Assembly (NCBI RefSeq): GCF_964340395.1
Contig: NC_135567.1
Span: 12,104,484 to 12,124,483, forward strand
DNA length: 20,000 nucleotides
Source: Glandiceps talaboti
Lineage: Eukaryota; Hemichordata; Enteropneusta; Spengelidae
Reading direction: 5' to 3'
Part shown: piece after piece, positions 1 through 15,073 of the stretch
How positions within the stretch are numbered: the first letter of the stretch is position 1
How the letters are laid out: every line of letters starts with the position of its first letter
Position numbers and translations under genes: made by a program
Notes under the pieces: generated by a model
The model's input: the letters and a program-made list of their open reading frames with translations, nothing else
Told to the model about the DNA's origin: nothing
The model's database searches: none

Positions 1-1270
1 TACCAGTTGTAGTTTTCAACCAAATATTAACTACAGCACCTTACATGTAACAGCCAAGTTCACTGATGTTGTTTGATGCAACCACACAGAAACCAATAAG
101 AAACTGCACATTCTAAACTCTGTTGATAACAAGATACAATTCCCTGCTACATTTTGTCTAAATTGCATAATGTACTGCAAGGAGACAGACATGTGGGTGC
201 CAATGTTTGATGTTTGCATTTGATGTCTATATGAGGGCATGTAAGTTCATTCATTTCAGACAAAATGATGATTAGAAACTATATTCATGCACAGTTCACT
301 GTAGCATGTACAGTTTCGTATTTGTTTCTGTGTAGTTTTATCAAATAAAGTCAGTGAACAGTAACCTGCAAGGTGCTGTACTCACAGCTGATGTAACGTG
401 ATTAATTTGTTTAATTAGTTCACTGGGTTCATGAGTTTACTGGATTATATATATATATATAATATATATAATATATACTGGAGTAAGCAGTGTTCAATAC
501 ATATGCATGTAGAGCGGTATAAATAACACAGTACATGTATTAGACAATATACACAGTGTTTCACGCTGCTGTGATCATCAGATGACTAACACTGGTATAG
601 TTCTAAGAACTATAGAACTGTGCTATTAGCTCCAAACTATATCCTCTAGCTTGAAGGGAAGTCTTGTGTGGACGCAATGACGTCATATGTAACAGTAATA
701 AACTGAAAGAAATTAAAGTTTATACTTTCAATGCACATGTATTGATGTTGTAACTGCGGTGCCTATTGTGTGTGACAGTGTCCTTGTAATAGGTGTGTTA
801 TGCTGGTTGTATGTGTAAGGCATCTGTATGCTGAAAGCTTGAGTGACAAATTAGTATTCATAATGTATTAATATTTATTATGCAAATTTACACAGATATT
901 AATGAGCGGCGGGAACTCCATTATACCTATGCAGAACCTTGTAGGTTTATATTGAAACTCCAATAGCATGAAATAGATTTTAATAAAATTGGTCCAAAAA
1001 CGCGGATTCCCCATTACGTTGAAAGAGATTCAAAAGGAGTGCATAACCCCTCTAGACTATATTTGCTTAAAAATGGGTATAGAGTTAACCCTTTTGTTAT
1101 GCTAATGATTATGCATACTTTTACTAAATGTTAGTGTTGGCATGAAAAACTAGGTGGGGTCGGGTAACTGGAACCAAACACTTGTTATTAGGCTTATCAT
1201 GCGACAGATTAATATTATGGAAGTCAAACTATAGTTACGTTAACCAGATGCGTTTTCCTATGGTAACATA
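1..1270. other. AT-rich stretch with no recognised gene
   Basis: I see no supportable exon here. Visible items are an (AT)n tract at about 445-478, a 19-bp palindrome at about 595-613 (TATAGTTCT, one central base, AGAACTATA) and a perfect TGACGTCA site at 678-685. Reading frames are short and lack recognisable domains. Confidence 0.5.
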
Positions 1271-1278
1271 GTTAGAGA

Positions 1279-1291
1279 GCCGCCATGTTGG
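1279..1291. promoter_or_regulatory. YY1-like core promoter motif (candidate)
   Basis: GCCGCCATGTTGG is the reverse complement of a YY1-type element (core ATGGCGGC), which in animals often lies at transcription start sites. The surrounding 1270-1340 is richer in G+C and CpG than its neighbours. On the plus strand the ATG within it opens only a 17-codon frame. No downstream exon was identified, so a promoter here is inference. Confidence 0.22.
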
Positions 1292-1614
1292 ATAGCGCCC
1301 GCAACGACCAGTGTACGGCTGGCGAAACGCTTCTGTAACCAGATAGACACAAGTTGGACGTTGAGGTAATTACATTCAGGGTTGCGTCTCTGATAGCAAA
1401 ATGTCCTCAAATTATATCATGTTATTTGACTTCAGACATACCAGAAGTCAAACTGTAAAACAGACAGACTAGAGAGACAGACTGATCGGAAGACAGACCA
1501 GAAGACAGACAGACAGACATGCTACCACATCAGACATGCTGCATAATTGCATCTTAGAAATAAGTTGTGGCTTAAGAGGAACCACTATTCATGGAGCGGT
1601 TATGTTATTTAAAC

Positions 1615-2175
1615 TCACTCTTCTGTTAAGAACCTTTGAAACCAACTGTCTGGAAACTCTGAAAACCAGTCTGAGTAATTATAACTGCCAAAAAACAGAC
1701 TCCAATCTGAAAAATCATCACTATCTTCCTCATGACCCTGGTTGCTATCGTGATCCTCACTGTCATCATCACTATTATGATCCTCCCAATCGCTAAAAGA
1801 AATGTCCCGATCAATGGAGTGATCCTCGTTGCTATAGTGATCATCATTGCTATTGTGATGATCGCTGTCGCCATCATTACGATCCTCCATATTGCTACTG
1901 TGATCATCGCTGTTCCAATCATTGAAAGAAATATCCCAATTGCTATAGTGATCCCCGTTGCTATAGTGACCGTCTGTATCCTCGTCATCACTATGATCCT
2001 CCAAATTGCTATTGTGATCATCGCTGTTCCAATCACCGAAAGAAATATCCCAATTGCTAAAGTGAGCCCCGTTGCTATAGTGACTGTCTGCATCCTCATC
2101 ATTGTCACTGTCCCATGGCCATTCACCATTTGATTCAGCAGTGGAATCTCTGAAATGAAATGGCGACGCCATCAT
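1615..2175 (-). CDS. Putative acidic Asp/Ser/Asn-rich repeat protein (186 aa), unrecognised
   Basis: The frame runs from ATG at 2175 (A at -3) to TGA at 1615 with no interruption. A second ATG three bases later has A at -3 and G at +4. The product is extremely rich in Asp, Ser, Asn and His. It carries two 38-residue repeats (114-bp period at DNA level) and a decayed third, sharing SNWDISF and DWNSDDH, then an aromatic C-terminus (DWF, SWF). No signal peptide or membrane segment is visible, so it looks disordered and perhaps ion-binding. Upstream on the same strand are a perfect CRE (2244-2251), a TATA-like run (about 2229-2240) and a CACGTG E-box (2193-2198). The TGA overlaps a GTGAGT that could be a splice donor, and TTTCATTTCAG at about 2149-2159 resembles an acceptor, so it might instead be an internal exon. 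Function unknown. Open frames also persist on the other strand because the repeat period is a multiple of three, so coding status is uncertain. Confidence 0.38.
   Translation of the reverse strand: MMASPFHFRDSTAESNGEWPWDSDNDEDADSHYSNGAHFSNWDISFGDWNSDDHNSNLEDHSDDEDTDGHYSNGDHYSNWDISFNDWNSDDHSSNMEDRNDGDSDHHNSNDDHYSNEDHSIDRDISFSDWEDHNSDDDSEDHDSNQGHEEDSDDFSDWSLFFGSYNYSDWFSEFPDSWFQRFLTEE
1785..2110. repeat. 114-bp tandem repeat, about 2.7 copies
   Basis: TGATCATCGCTGTTCCAATC recurs with a spacing of 114 bp (1901 and 2015). The two complete copies differ at about 11 positions, and a third, more divergent copy lies at about 1785-1900. The repeat makes up the centre of the acidic reading frame on the minus strand. 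Confidence 0.75.
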
Positions 2176-2192
2176 GTTTTCTATTATCCAAG

Positions 2193-2251
2193 TCACGTGG
2201 TAGGAAGTCTCTAAATATTCAGAACAATGTATATTATGATCTCTGACGTCA
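2193..2251 (-). promoter_or_regulatory. Candidate promoter of the acidic repeat ORF: CRE, TATA-like run, E-box
   Basis: Read on the minus strand the order is TGACGTCA (2251-2244), an ATAATATAC TATA-like run about 10 bases later, a CACGTG E-box (2198-2193), then the ATG at 2175. The spacing would allow transcription to start about 30 bases before the ATG. The elements are visible in the sequence; their use is inference. Confidence 0.3.
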
Positions 2252-2259
2252 TAATGATG

Positions 2260-3140
2260 ATGTTAACTGAACACATCCTGCCTCCTTGGCTCTAGACATG
2301 CGCAGTGGCGAATTCTACGTATTGACTCTTCATGTGAACTGCACCTCAGAAATGAACTGTTTTTAATCTAATACTGGTTGTTCAAGAAATGTATTATTCT
2401 AAGTTAAAATCAAGAAAACAAATTATGGGTTACCAGACAAGGTTTTGAACCTGCAGTCAAAATGATATCAAAATTGCGCCACTTAGAATCCAATATGGCC
2501 ACCAAAAACTGTTTTGACCATGAGAAAGTAAGATCGTTGATTTCCTTGCAAACAAGATGATGGACCTCAGAAATATTATTTTATTATTTCACAAGAATCG
2601 GGAGTAACCTTCAAATCCATATGACAAAATGTTGTTAAGAACTTAGATTTTCAGTATAATACACCCCTTAGTAGATTTGGGTTATCAGAAAAAAACATAT
2701 TGTCTAATAATATTTTATAAACTTTTGTCAAAAGAAAGGTGTCAGCCACTGCGCATTCTCAGCCTCTCTATGGGTTCTAGACATGCGCAATGTTGGGTTT
2801 TAATTCTATCAGATGACCAGGATAACTTGATAACAAGAAATGTCAATACGCCAATCAAAATACCAAATTGAACACTCCTAAATTGAAAACCTAGCCCCCT
2901 CAACGGTAGAAGTCACCAATCATCCAGGAATAGAAGTCGGGGAAGTGAAAAACCGGAGAGGGGGAAATAAACAAAATAAAAACACTCACTCTTGCCAAAA
3001 TGAGTCACCATTCCTCTTATTGATAGTCTGAATGTCCTCAGAACTATGCTCGTCTAATACAGATCTGAAAAAAGATTCGATAATTTCGAACAATTGAGAA
3101 ACTATTATAAGCTTTGACATTGTTACACCGTGACCCCCTA
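2260..3140. other. Non-coding stretch with a short dispersed repeat
   Basis: No exon recognised. TCTAGACATGCGCA occurs twice, at about 2291-2304 and about 2779-2792, and phrases such as GGGTTA-CAGA also recur between the two halves. This suggests an old, diverged duplication of about 490 bp or two copies of one interspersed repeat. Confidence 0.35.
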
Positions 3141-3149
3141 GTATATACT

Positions 3150-3344
3150 ACTCATTTGATATCATAATATTAAAGTGACCATATGGATGAGTAGTTGGTA
3201 TTTATTTTTGGATTTTTAATTCATAAAACATTTTTTTCCATGGGTTACTACTCGAAAAATCAATGTGATAAAACACATGTCAAGTCTGTGTTTGTTTGTT
3301 TGTAACTCAATAAATTGGAAAAGCACAATAAATGTATCAATTGT

Positions 3345-3387
<43 letters not shown>

Positions 3388-3520
3388 ACTTTCAATAACA
3401 AACCTTTCATACAATCATTTTGCTTTTTGCAATGTATTGAGTTACAAACACAGACTTAGTCAATATTTTTTTCCCTTTGATATTTGATATATCGTCACTT
3501 TAGTGATAATATATAAATAG
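3150..3520. mobile_element. Palindromic MITE-like element with (TTG)n insertion
   Basis: The two halves are inverted copies. AAGTCTGTGTTTG...TAACTCAATA at about 3280-3310 matches the reverse complement of TATTGAGTTACAAACACAGACTT at about 3434-3457 (arms given in part). Farther out, ATAATATTAAAGTGACCATAT (about 3165-3184) matches the reverse complement of the segment near 3492-3514. The arms are unequal, because the left has about 70 extra bases. No transposase is present, so this would be a non-autonomous, hairpin-forming DNA element. Superfamily not assigned. Confidence 0.5.
3343..3387. repeat. (TTG)n microsatellite
   Basis: About 14 uninterrupted TTG units lie near the centre of the palindromic element. 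The poly-Gln and poly-Cys frames seen here are by-products of the repeat. Confidence 0.95.
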
Positions 3521-4600
3521 CTTCCCATTTTCAAACTGCTTGAAATTCATTACCCCTAGCATGGACCTATAGCGGCACAATTGCGCTTTATACTTCCTCA
3601 ACTCTTTAAGGAAGCATACTATCCATTGCAGCCTCTATAAGCACATAGGATTAAAGCATTCACATTGCAACCTCTATCCTACAATACAACGTCAGTGGAA
3701 ATTATTATCTTACCACCAGCCTACTGCATGTAAAACATGATACTATTTAATGACTTTGACCTTCAGAAGAACGTGCTTAGAGATTAGACCACCCCACTGT
3801 TAGTATAATTACCTCAACGTCCATTAATAGTTTGTATCAACATGCCATAGTATTAATTTTAGTTCATGTATTGTTATTTTACTGACTGTTAATCTATCTG
3901 CCATTATGCCATTCACCAGCCAAGTTGAACAAACAATATGAAATATATACCTTGGTCGTTAAACGCTCCTCTATGTTAAATCAATGCGTGTTCTACGTCA
4001 TTGGTTCTGCTGTGTTCGAAATATGAGTCAAAATATTCAAAATTGCCATTACTTTCCCCGATTTTAAATTGATATTACTGGTGCTGGTATAATTATGTTA
4101 TTATATAATACTTTTCTTCATTCCACCTGAAAATACTCGTGACCTATGGGTTGTCACTACTCGTTTAGCGACTCATAATGACAAAGACCCCTTAGGTCAC
4201 TCGTATTTTCCTTGGCTGAACGAAGACAAATATTGGGGAATAACATCTAATTGTCTCATTTTATGAGCTTCGAAACACTAACTCTTTAATTAATGTAGGT
4301 TAATATTATGTAAATTAGTCAGGTGATTAATTTTTGATTAAATACGTTTCTATTGTGTTTGATTTCATATGATAGGATGAGTTTTATTTCCTGTTTAGAA
4401 ACAGTTACACCATTGATACTTCACCTTCAGTAAGATCATTAGGCCACATATCCATTATTATACTGCCCCAACACCTTCACCTTTAAACTCCCCAATTTGT
4501 ATTGTACATGAACATGGCAACACACCTTGATTATATACATTTTTAAAGAACGATATAATATACTTATCTATTTCATACGAATATATGTGTGTAACAAAAC
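3521..4600. other. AT-rich stretch with no recognised feature
   Basis: I found no exon, RNA gene or clear repeat. Frames are short and contain many stops. Confidence 0.5.
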
Positions 4601-4612
4601 TGGATAAATATG

Positions 4613-4619
4613 ATAGAGA

Positions 4620-4681
<62 letters not shown>

Positions 4682-4862
4682 GAGAGATAGATAGAGAGAG
4701 ATATATAGAGAGATAGAGAGAGAGAGATAGAGAGAGAGGGTGAAGAGTGAGAGAGACAGACAGACAGCCAGACAACCAACTAAAACAAACAAACAAACAT
4801 AAAGAAAGTCATACACACATACATACATACATACATACATACATACATACATACATACATAC
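4613..4862. repeat. Compound microsatellite: (GA)n, GATA/GACA/CAAA runs, (ATAC)n
   Basis: A (GA)n core at about 4613-4680 passes into mixed GATA and GAGA, then GACA (about 4755-4770), CAAA (about 4783-4799) and (ATAC)n (about 4815-4862). Long low-complexity frames across it are artefacts. Confidence 0.95.
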
Positions 4863-4869
4863 ACAATAT

Positions 4870-5500
4870 TCAAATTTATAAGTTCTCATACATCCCACCA
4901 AAGACTTTCAGTAGAGCCCTGTGTTAAATGCCTACATCAGAAGACATGCTATACAGCCATGCTGACGACATTGCGTTGCATTCCATCCATACACCACTAT
5001 GTACATATAACCTTGATGATGTAATCACTTCAAAACACGATACACTGGACAATAATACTACTATCAACAAAGATAACTAAGTGAGTCTGAATACTTATTG
5101 TTACTTTTCTACGAATACACTTTGAGCTTTATGTGAAGCCATACTTGTAGAGGTACTGTGGTGAAGCCCTAGAATGGGTTCAACTGATTACGTCATGTCA
5201 CTCTAACCAATCAGAAGATATCTTGAAATAGGTTGTACCATAATTTAAGGACATAGCAATGACATTGATAATGATATTCAGGTCTTCGACGTGCACTTTC
5301 AGTGAGTGTTGTTAAGCCGAAACGTCATGCTGAAGAGTTTGAAGGGTTCATTGACACTGTTATCAATGATAATTAGGTTCTGACTATTATGTACAAATTC
5401 AAGGTTACAGCAGTAAAAGTGATATCAACCGTGAAAATATATTGGGGAGACGATGGGCGATGCAGACATACACAGACGTCAGTCGCTTTCGTTAATTTAC
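4870..5500. other. Non-coding stretch, no gene seen
   Basis: No exon recognised. A copy of the core GCCGAAACGTC sits at 5316-5326; the same core is tandemly repeated at 10870-11030. ATTGATAATGAT (about 5262) and ATCAATGATAAT (about 5363) are inverted copies about 100 bp apart. Confidence 0.4.
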
Positions 5501-5522
5501 TTGTTGTTGCTACTGCTGCTGC

Positions 5523-5568
<46 letters not shown>
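5501..5568. repeat. (TTG/CTG)n microsatellite
   Basis: Trinucleotide repeat: TTG and CTG units at the start, then about 15 uninterrupted TTG units to 5568. Confidence 0.95.
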
Positions 5569-5574
5569 ACAATC

Positions 5575-6390
5575 GATCTCTAATTGCAATTGTCATTGGT
5601 GACAGTGCGAAGACCGTGTCAACTTGGAGATATCAAATTATTCCCAATACATACACTGTGCTATCTTGTCAAACCACAGTGGCATGTAAACTTAGAATAT
5701 TTTGGATTATTTTATGTTTTATTATCCACACAATTCACAGTAAAAAACAACAATTACAGAGGTGTTGTGTGCACAGTTAAGATGTTAAGTAAACCAGTAA
5801 AAAATGTTGTTAATGAGTTTGAAAATAAACCATTGAAGCTATTAAAATTACCAAGTCAAATATGCTTGTAATTAATCATCGCAGTACGGGTCATTTCTAC
5901 TGCGTTGATTGGATACAGGATCCTACTGTGTCTCTCTTGTTATTAGTCAGGGCAGTTATTGTTATTGTTAGTCAGGGCATAGCCCCTCCACCTCTTGGAG
6001 GAGGGTCTATGGTCAGGGGTTGAAATGTGTGTATCTTTAGGAAGCCTTCGATGAGTACAATGGGGAGGGCTGGGGAATAAGGGGGTTCAGTTTTTACAAA
6101 TAGGTTCTCGGGAGAACGTTAAATTTTAGAAAATGGGATAAGGAGATAGTCACATTTTGCTTTGACTCATTGTCTAAATTTGCATTTGTTGGAGAATTTG
6201 GCGTCTCACTTTTGCCACATCGGTTAGGGCAGGGGTAAGGTTATTACATTTATATCAGACCATGTCAACCAAATCTCTGCTGACAACCATGTAGTGAATT
6301 AATGGGCCTTTCCAAAACTTGGCGTGGTGGCGCTACTTCCTATCTGTGTGTACCTGGTACATGGTATTGGTCACTTAGTTAATCATAGAG
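5575..6390. other. Non-coding stretch with one stem-loop
   Basis: No exon recognised. At about 5978-6011, CATAGCCCCTCC and GGAGGAGGGTCTATG form an imperfect inverted repeat with a short loop. A 95-codon plus-strand frame at 5584-5871 has no recognisable domain and no splice support. Confidence 0.4.
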
Positions 6391-6393
6391 CAC

Positions 6394-6513
6394 TGCTACT
6401 TTGCTCGATGTCTGAACAATAAGAAAAACATTCCTGATTTACACTTCTTCAGAATACCAAGGGACAAAGCTTTTAAGAAAGTATACTATGAGGTGATGAT
6501 ATCCCCAATTTGA
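6394..6513 (+). pseudogene. THAP-type zinc-finger fragment (relic or lone exon)
   Basis: This frame starts with Cys-x4-Cys (CYFARC), continues with NNKK and PDLHFFRIPRDK, and ends at a TGA after 39 residues. A Cys pair followed by a (F/Y)(H/F)R(F/I)P-(K/R)D motif is the N-terminal half of a THAP domain, a C2CH DNA-binding finger of cellular THAP proteins and P-element-like transposases. The usual Trp after the Lys/Arg pair is missing (KKVYY is seen), and the later Cys-x2-His half is absent in frame. An in-frame stop lies just upstream with no Met. A GTGATG after YYE could be a splice donor. A separate short frame with a charged segment (EVKVDLTELEQEQL) ends in TAG at about 6642 after a possible acceptor at about 6548, and I could not link it. 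Best read as a decayed fragment, though an exon is possible. Confidence 0.5.
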
Positions 6514-6644
6514 ACAAGGGTGCTGTATTCACAATTTCCTGTTTGCAGTCTGGAATGGCCTATTGTCAGGTGTGATGTGAAGAGAGAAGTCAAAGTGGAT
6601 CTCACGGAACTCGAACAGGAACAGTTGAATAAAATATATTAGGA

Positions 6645-7540
6645 ATATTGTGGAGATGTTGACCTCGGTCCCAACAATATATGGCGTGTGCCTCTAGTGT
6701 GTGGAAGTTAATTTTCCTGCCAGCAGCTCAGCCAATGAGATCCAAACACATATGTCATGAATTTGTAATTACCGTGTTTGGGTTCTGACATGACACTGTT
6801 TATACATGTTGACAAACCCCTAGTTAGAGAAATGAATATCTTTTATTGCAATAGCTCACATGGGTGTGAAGACAATAGGTACTAATATCGTATGTCTGGA
6901 GATGTCATTCAAGTGAATGTCCTCTGTTTCATCTCCATGACGCTCATAATTATGCATGACCTATTGTTATATTAGGAAGCGAATCTTCTATGCGGGACTT
7001 ATTGTAATTTAATTATTGTAACGACCATAGAATTGCATGTTTGAGGCCTTGGACTTTGACAGTGGAGCTGGGAGCACATGTCTCTCCTTGCTATGGGCTT
7101 TATATAAAGTCTATGTTCCAGTCACACTCACACATTTCATATGAAGTTTATCCTTTTACTACAATACTGGCTAATCTAGAATTTCTGATACAGGTATTGA
7201 TTACTGTAGTGCCGATTTCGCACAAATTCACTCAGGCGGTAATAGTTGGGAAATAACCAATACCTTGAAAACATTCAACGTGGTGGCAGCGGTGGGATTA
7301 AGTCTTTTAACCACTGATTCTGGCACTAGTATCCTTTTCCTTGTCTGACTGCAATTAAACCATGTTCTTCGAAATTTTAACAGGGGGTCACTTTGTAACG
7401 TAAGGGGTCGGGGAAGGGTCATATTTTACGCGAAAGCCCGTGCCTCATTTCCTCAGGGCCACCAGCTTCGCGTCTGTTCTGTGTTGTGCAATTTCCAGCA
7501 ATAATAGAACATTCGTACCTGCACATATGCAGGGTTTGCA
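6645..7540. other. Non-coding stretch with small hairpins
   Basis: No exon recognised. Around 6898-6945, GGAGATG/CATCTCC enclose an inner CATTC-AAGT-GAATG hairpin. CTTTATATAAAG at about 7098-7109 is a palindromic TATA-like site with no gene attached. Confidence 0.4.
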
Positions 7541-7543
7541 TAT

Positions 7544-7618
7544 GTAGTAATTGTAAAGCGCTGTGTGCATAGTGTGGAAAGCGCTATACAAAAAATAACA
7601 ATGTTATTATTATTATTT
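7544..7618 (+). mobile_element. LINE/SINE-type 3' tail (AAAGCGCT hairpin plus ATT repeats)
   Basis: GTAAAGCGCTGTG, then GGAAAGCGCTATACAAA, then (ATT)n is the kind of 3' terminal hairpin and short tandem tail I associate with L2-clade LINEs and the SINEs that use their machinery in many animals. Two AAAGCGCT boxes flank a short loop, and the (ATT) tail ends near 7617. The 5' body is not recognisable, so this is a truncated copy. Family assignment is from memory. Confidence 0.45.
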
Positions 7619-7619
7619 A

Positions 7620-8059
7620 TGTACCGGACATGGCAGGTATTGAAACACCTTTCAAATCACTGTCAAATAAGCATGCCATTGTGAAAACTGCTTGGCAGGA
7701 ATAGACAACAATGGTCTCGATTTACAAAATATGCATATTTATATCAAAGCTAGGGAGTTACAGATATCGTTAGATTAAGGATAGCAATAGGATCGGATCA
7801 CCTAACTTAAATTTGATTTGTATCGCGGACCATATATGGCCACTGTTCTACACTGCTGCGAATACTAGTACAGGTATGTCGTGTCACACTCTACCGTCGC
7901 TGTCTGTGTACACACTGTGAACGGAAGAAAGCCGAGTCTGTGACGTCACCAATGGTATACACCCATACAACACTATTGTGTTAGACCACAGACTATGACG
8001 ATACAGATATAGTATTAGTAGATACATAGAGATGGTAAACTATACATTTATGTACTTAC
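7620..8059. other. Presumed intron of the minus-strand secreted-protein gene
   Basis: This lies downstream of the donor at 8059-8058 on the minus strand. I looked for a second exon in the required phase. The acceptor-like TTCTTCCGTTCACAG near 7920 leads to a stop within about ten codons, so no second exon is supported. A perfect CRE (TGACGTCA) lies at 7941-7948. Confidence 0.3.
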
Positions 8060-8154
8060 ACATAAGGAACCAGACATACGTTAACACCACTTGGATCAAG
8101 CGCGACGCTGGCGGATGACACAGCCAGTAAAGCAAACACAGTCAGGACGTCCAT
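8060..8154 (-). CDS. First exon of a secreted protein (signal peptide, possible EMI start), partial
   Basis: The frame opens with ATG at 8154 (A at -3, G at +4). It encodes a typical signal peptide, MDVLTVFALLAVSSASVA, followed by LDPSGVNVCLVPYV, and reaches a strong donor (GT|GTAAGT) after 8060, leaving phase 2. The mature start Leu-Asp-Pro-x-x-x-Asn-Val-Cys resembles the beginning of EMI domains, as in MEGF-type proteins, where a signal peptide is followed by LxPxxxNVC. That assignment rests on about ten residues and is inference. Without splicing the frame stops one codon past the donor. No further exon was found to the left, so the gene would continue through a long intron or leave the window. 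A TATATATA run lies about 100 bases upstream on the same strand (about 8250). Confidence 0.45.
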
Positions 8155-8248
8155 ACTTAATGTAATTATCAACCGGTGGTTTGTCCCTGTCAGATCTCTA
8201 TACAGTATATAGTTCGTGTCTATAATCCACAGTTACACTGGTAAGCAA

Positions 8249-8258
8249 GTATATATAG
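8249..8258 (-). promoter_or_regulatory. TATA-like box upstream of the secreted-protein exon
   Basis: Minus-strand CCTATATATAC lies about 100 bases before the ATG at 8154. A second weaker CTATATAC occurs at about 8206-8213. Either could place transcription within 100 bases of the start codon. Inference from position only. Confidence 0.25.
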
Positions 8259-8843
8259 GCGTACTCCTCATGTTCAATGGTAAAATGTTGACATTGGAGA
8301 GAAGTCTGCCGCTAAAACTAAAAGGTTGTGATTGCGAGTACTATCACATATCTTCGTACGGTAACTCGGAAATAGTTATAAAGCAAGAACGCTTAGAAAG
8401 GGAAAGTACAATGTAGTTATATTTGCATATGAATAGATCACGTTGTTGCGATGACGTAACAGTGGTGTACAGCCATGCAGAAGCGGTCACGCCCCGATTG
8501 ACATGATGACTAAGGTTCAACGTCATGCATGTCCATATTTCGTGTGTGAACTTGAAAGGTTTTCAACGGAAGTTTTCACATGTTCCATGCTACCCAAGAT
8601 CAATATCTGTATTTAAAGGGACACAGTCGGTATTTGAGGCCATCGACTGCAAATAGAAGGTGTTTTTTGTTGTTGTTTATTTAAAAAAAAGAGGTTTTGT
8701 TACAATTTCAACATCATACAGTACTCCCTTAATAGTATATTTAACCTATGGATAACAGTATTTTTTGTAAGTATATAGGATAGTGGAATTTGGGTCCATA
8801 CCCAAGAATCAGCGGTCCAATGCATACCGATTCCAACTAATTA

Positions 8844-9040
<197 letters not shown>

Positions 9041-9677
9041 ATCTAAAGTGGTATAAGAAAGTATCAGTTTACTCCAAAGATTACTTTTATAATAAGAATT
9101 ACTTTGTTTAATTAGTTTTGTTTGTATGATACCAAACTTATAACCACAATCTTTGTAATTTGTATATTGAAGTTGAAATGTTTCATGAGACTATTTGCCC
9201 CATGGGGGCGCTGTACTAAATCATAGCATCCATACACTAGCTTACACCTGTGGGTAAAATGTTAACGAAGTAGTCTTGTGCTTGTTAAGTGACTAAACGT
9301 TTTTTCACAACTGTGACAAGTGAGGAAAACAGTGTACTAGTAGAGTTTCGAATGAGATTCCCTGAAACAATCGTCGCTGGAGGCACTGTATCAATCAGGC
9401 CACTTGTGTATCATCTCAGACCAGCAGTATCACCGAGGGGGTGATTAAAACAGCTCCCCCAACGACAGGGGTCAGAGAAAGTGGGTCATTCGTCCACCAG
9501 TCTATGCACAGACCAATCTGATTAAAATCCGATGTAGATGTCGGCTAATCGTAATTGTTCATTGCTATTTTACCTTCGTTATTTTCCCTGAATTGACCTT
9601 CTTGGTACATGTTTACATTTTTTAACCTCCTCTAGAAATGGAAGCAATACTACACAGTATTTTTTTATCTACTAGCA
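9041..9677. other. Presumed 3' UTR and downstream flank of the SDR gene
   Basis: This lies downstream of the SDR stop codon on the minus strand. No canonical AATAAA is seen on that strand. An ATTAAA variant at 9112-9107 is the best visible polyadenylation signal candidate and would imply a 3' UTR of about 570 bases. No other feature recognised. Confidence 0.3.
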
Positions 9678-14170
<4,493 letters not shown>

Positions 14171-14640
14171 TTTGAAAAAAGACACACGAATCGAATGAAC
14201 GGTAACCTTTAGTGCGTACGGTGAATAACTTATAGCCCCGGGTGTCAGTGTCTGTGTACAGCAATATAGGTCGCGTCAGTCTTTGTGTGTAGACGTATCT
14301 GCGTTGTTTGATAGCCGTTTAGCTAGTTTGGCACGCCCCATGCTGTCGACCTAGATTTACCACAGGGACTTGTGACCCATGATAGATTTAGAACTGAATA
14401 TATTATCCATGCTATTAATGCATATGGTCGATATGTGTAAATGGATTAGAATAAAATAGATTTCTAAGATCGTGGAATTTCACTAGTACTGTTACAGTAA
14501 CTATACAAGGAGCAGAGAATCGGCAGAACTTCTTGTTCCAAGAAATATGAGCGATTCTATCGCTCACATGTTATCAGCTATTTCGTCAGAATTATTGATA
14601 ATGTTTTTTACATACAAAACTGCTGCTAGTGTGGCCAAGC
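14171..14640. other. Presumed 5' flank of the SDR gene
   Basis: This lies upstream of the SDR start codon on the minus strand. No TATA box is seen within 100 bases. No coding sequence recognised. An alternative upstream non-coding exon cannot be excluded. Confidence 0.35.
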
Positions 14641-14648
14641 TCATAAAT

Positions 14649-14956
14649 CAAACAAACAAACAAACAAATAAACAAACAAACAAACACTCACACACGCACA
14701 TACATACATACATACATACATACATACATACATACATACATACATACATACATACATACATACATACATACATACATACATACATACATACATACATACA
14801 CACACACACATACATACACACACACATATACATACATACATACATACATACATACATACATACATACATACATACATACACACACACATACATACACACA
14901 TACATACATACACACATACATACATACACACATACATACATACATACATACATACA

Positions 14957-14990
<34 letters not shown>

Positions 14991-14995
14991 CATAC

Positions 14996-15026
<31 letters not shown>

Positions 15027-15073
15027 CATACATACATACATACATACATACATACATACATACATACATACAA
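14649..15073. repeat. (CAAA)n and long (ATAC)n microsatellite with (CA)n interruptions
   Basis: CAAA units at about 14649-14685 are followed by about 375 bp of ATAC broken by ACACAC tracts near 14800-14830 and 14880-14935. It lies between the two divergent genes. All long frames over it (HTYIHTY, MYVCMYV) are artefacts. Confidence 0.95.

Noticed and set aside
5389-5583. Frame ending in poly-Val
   Set aside because: Hydrophobic tail comes from the TTG microsatellite, and nothing supports the upstream part as an exon.
9338-9365. tRNA B-box-like GTTTCGAATGAGATTCC
   Set aside because: No matching A box, acceptor stem or cloverleaf around it.
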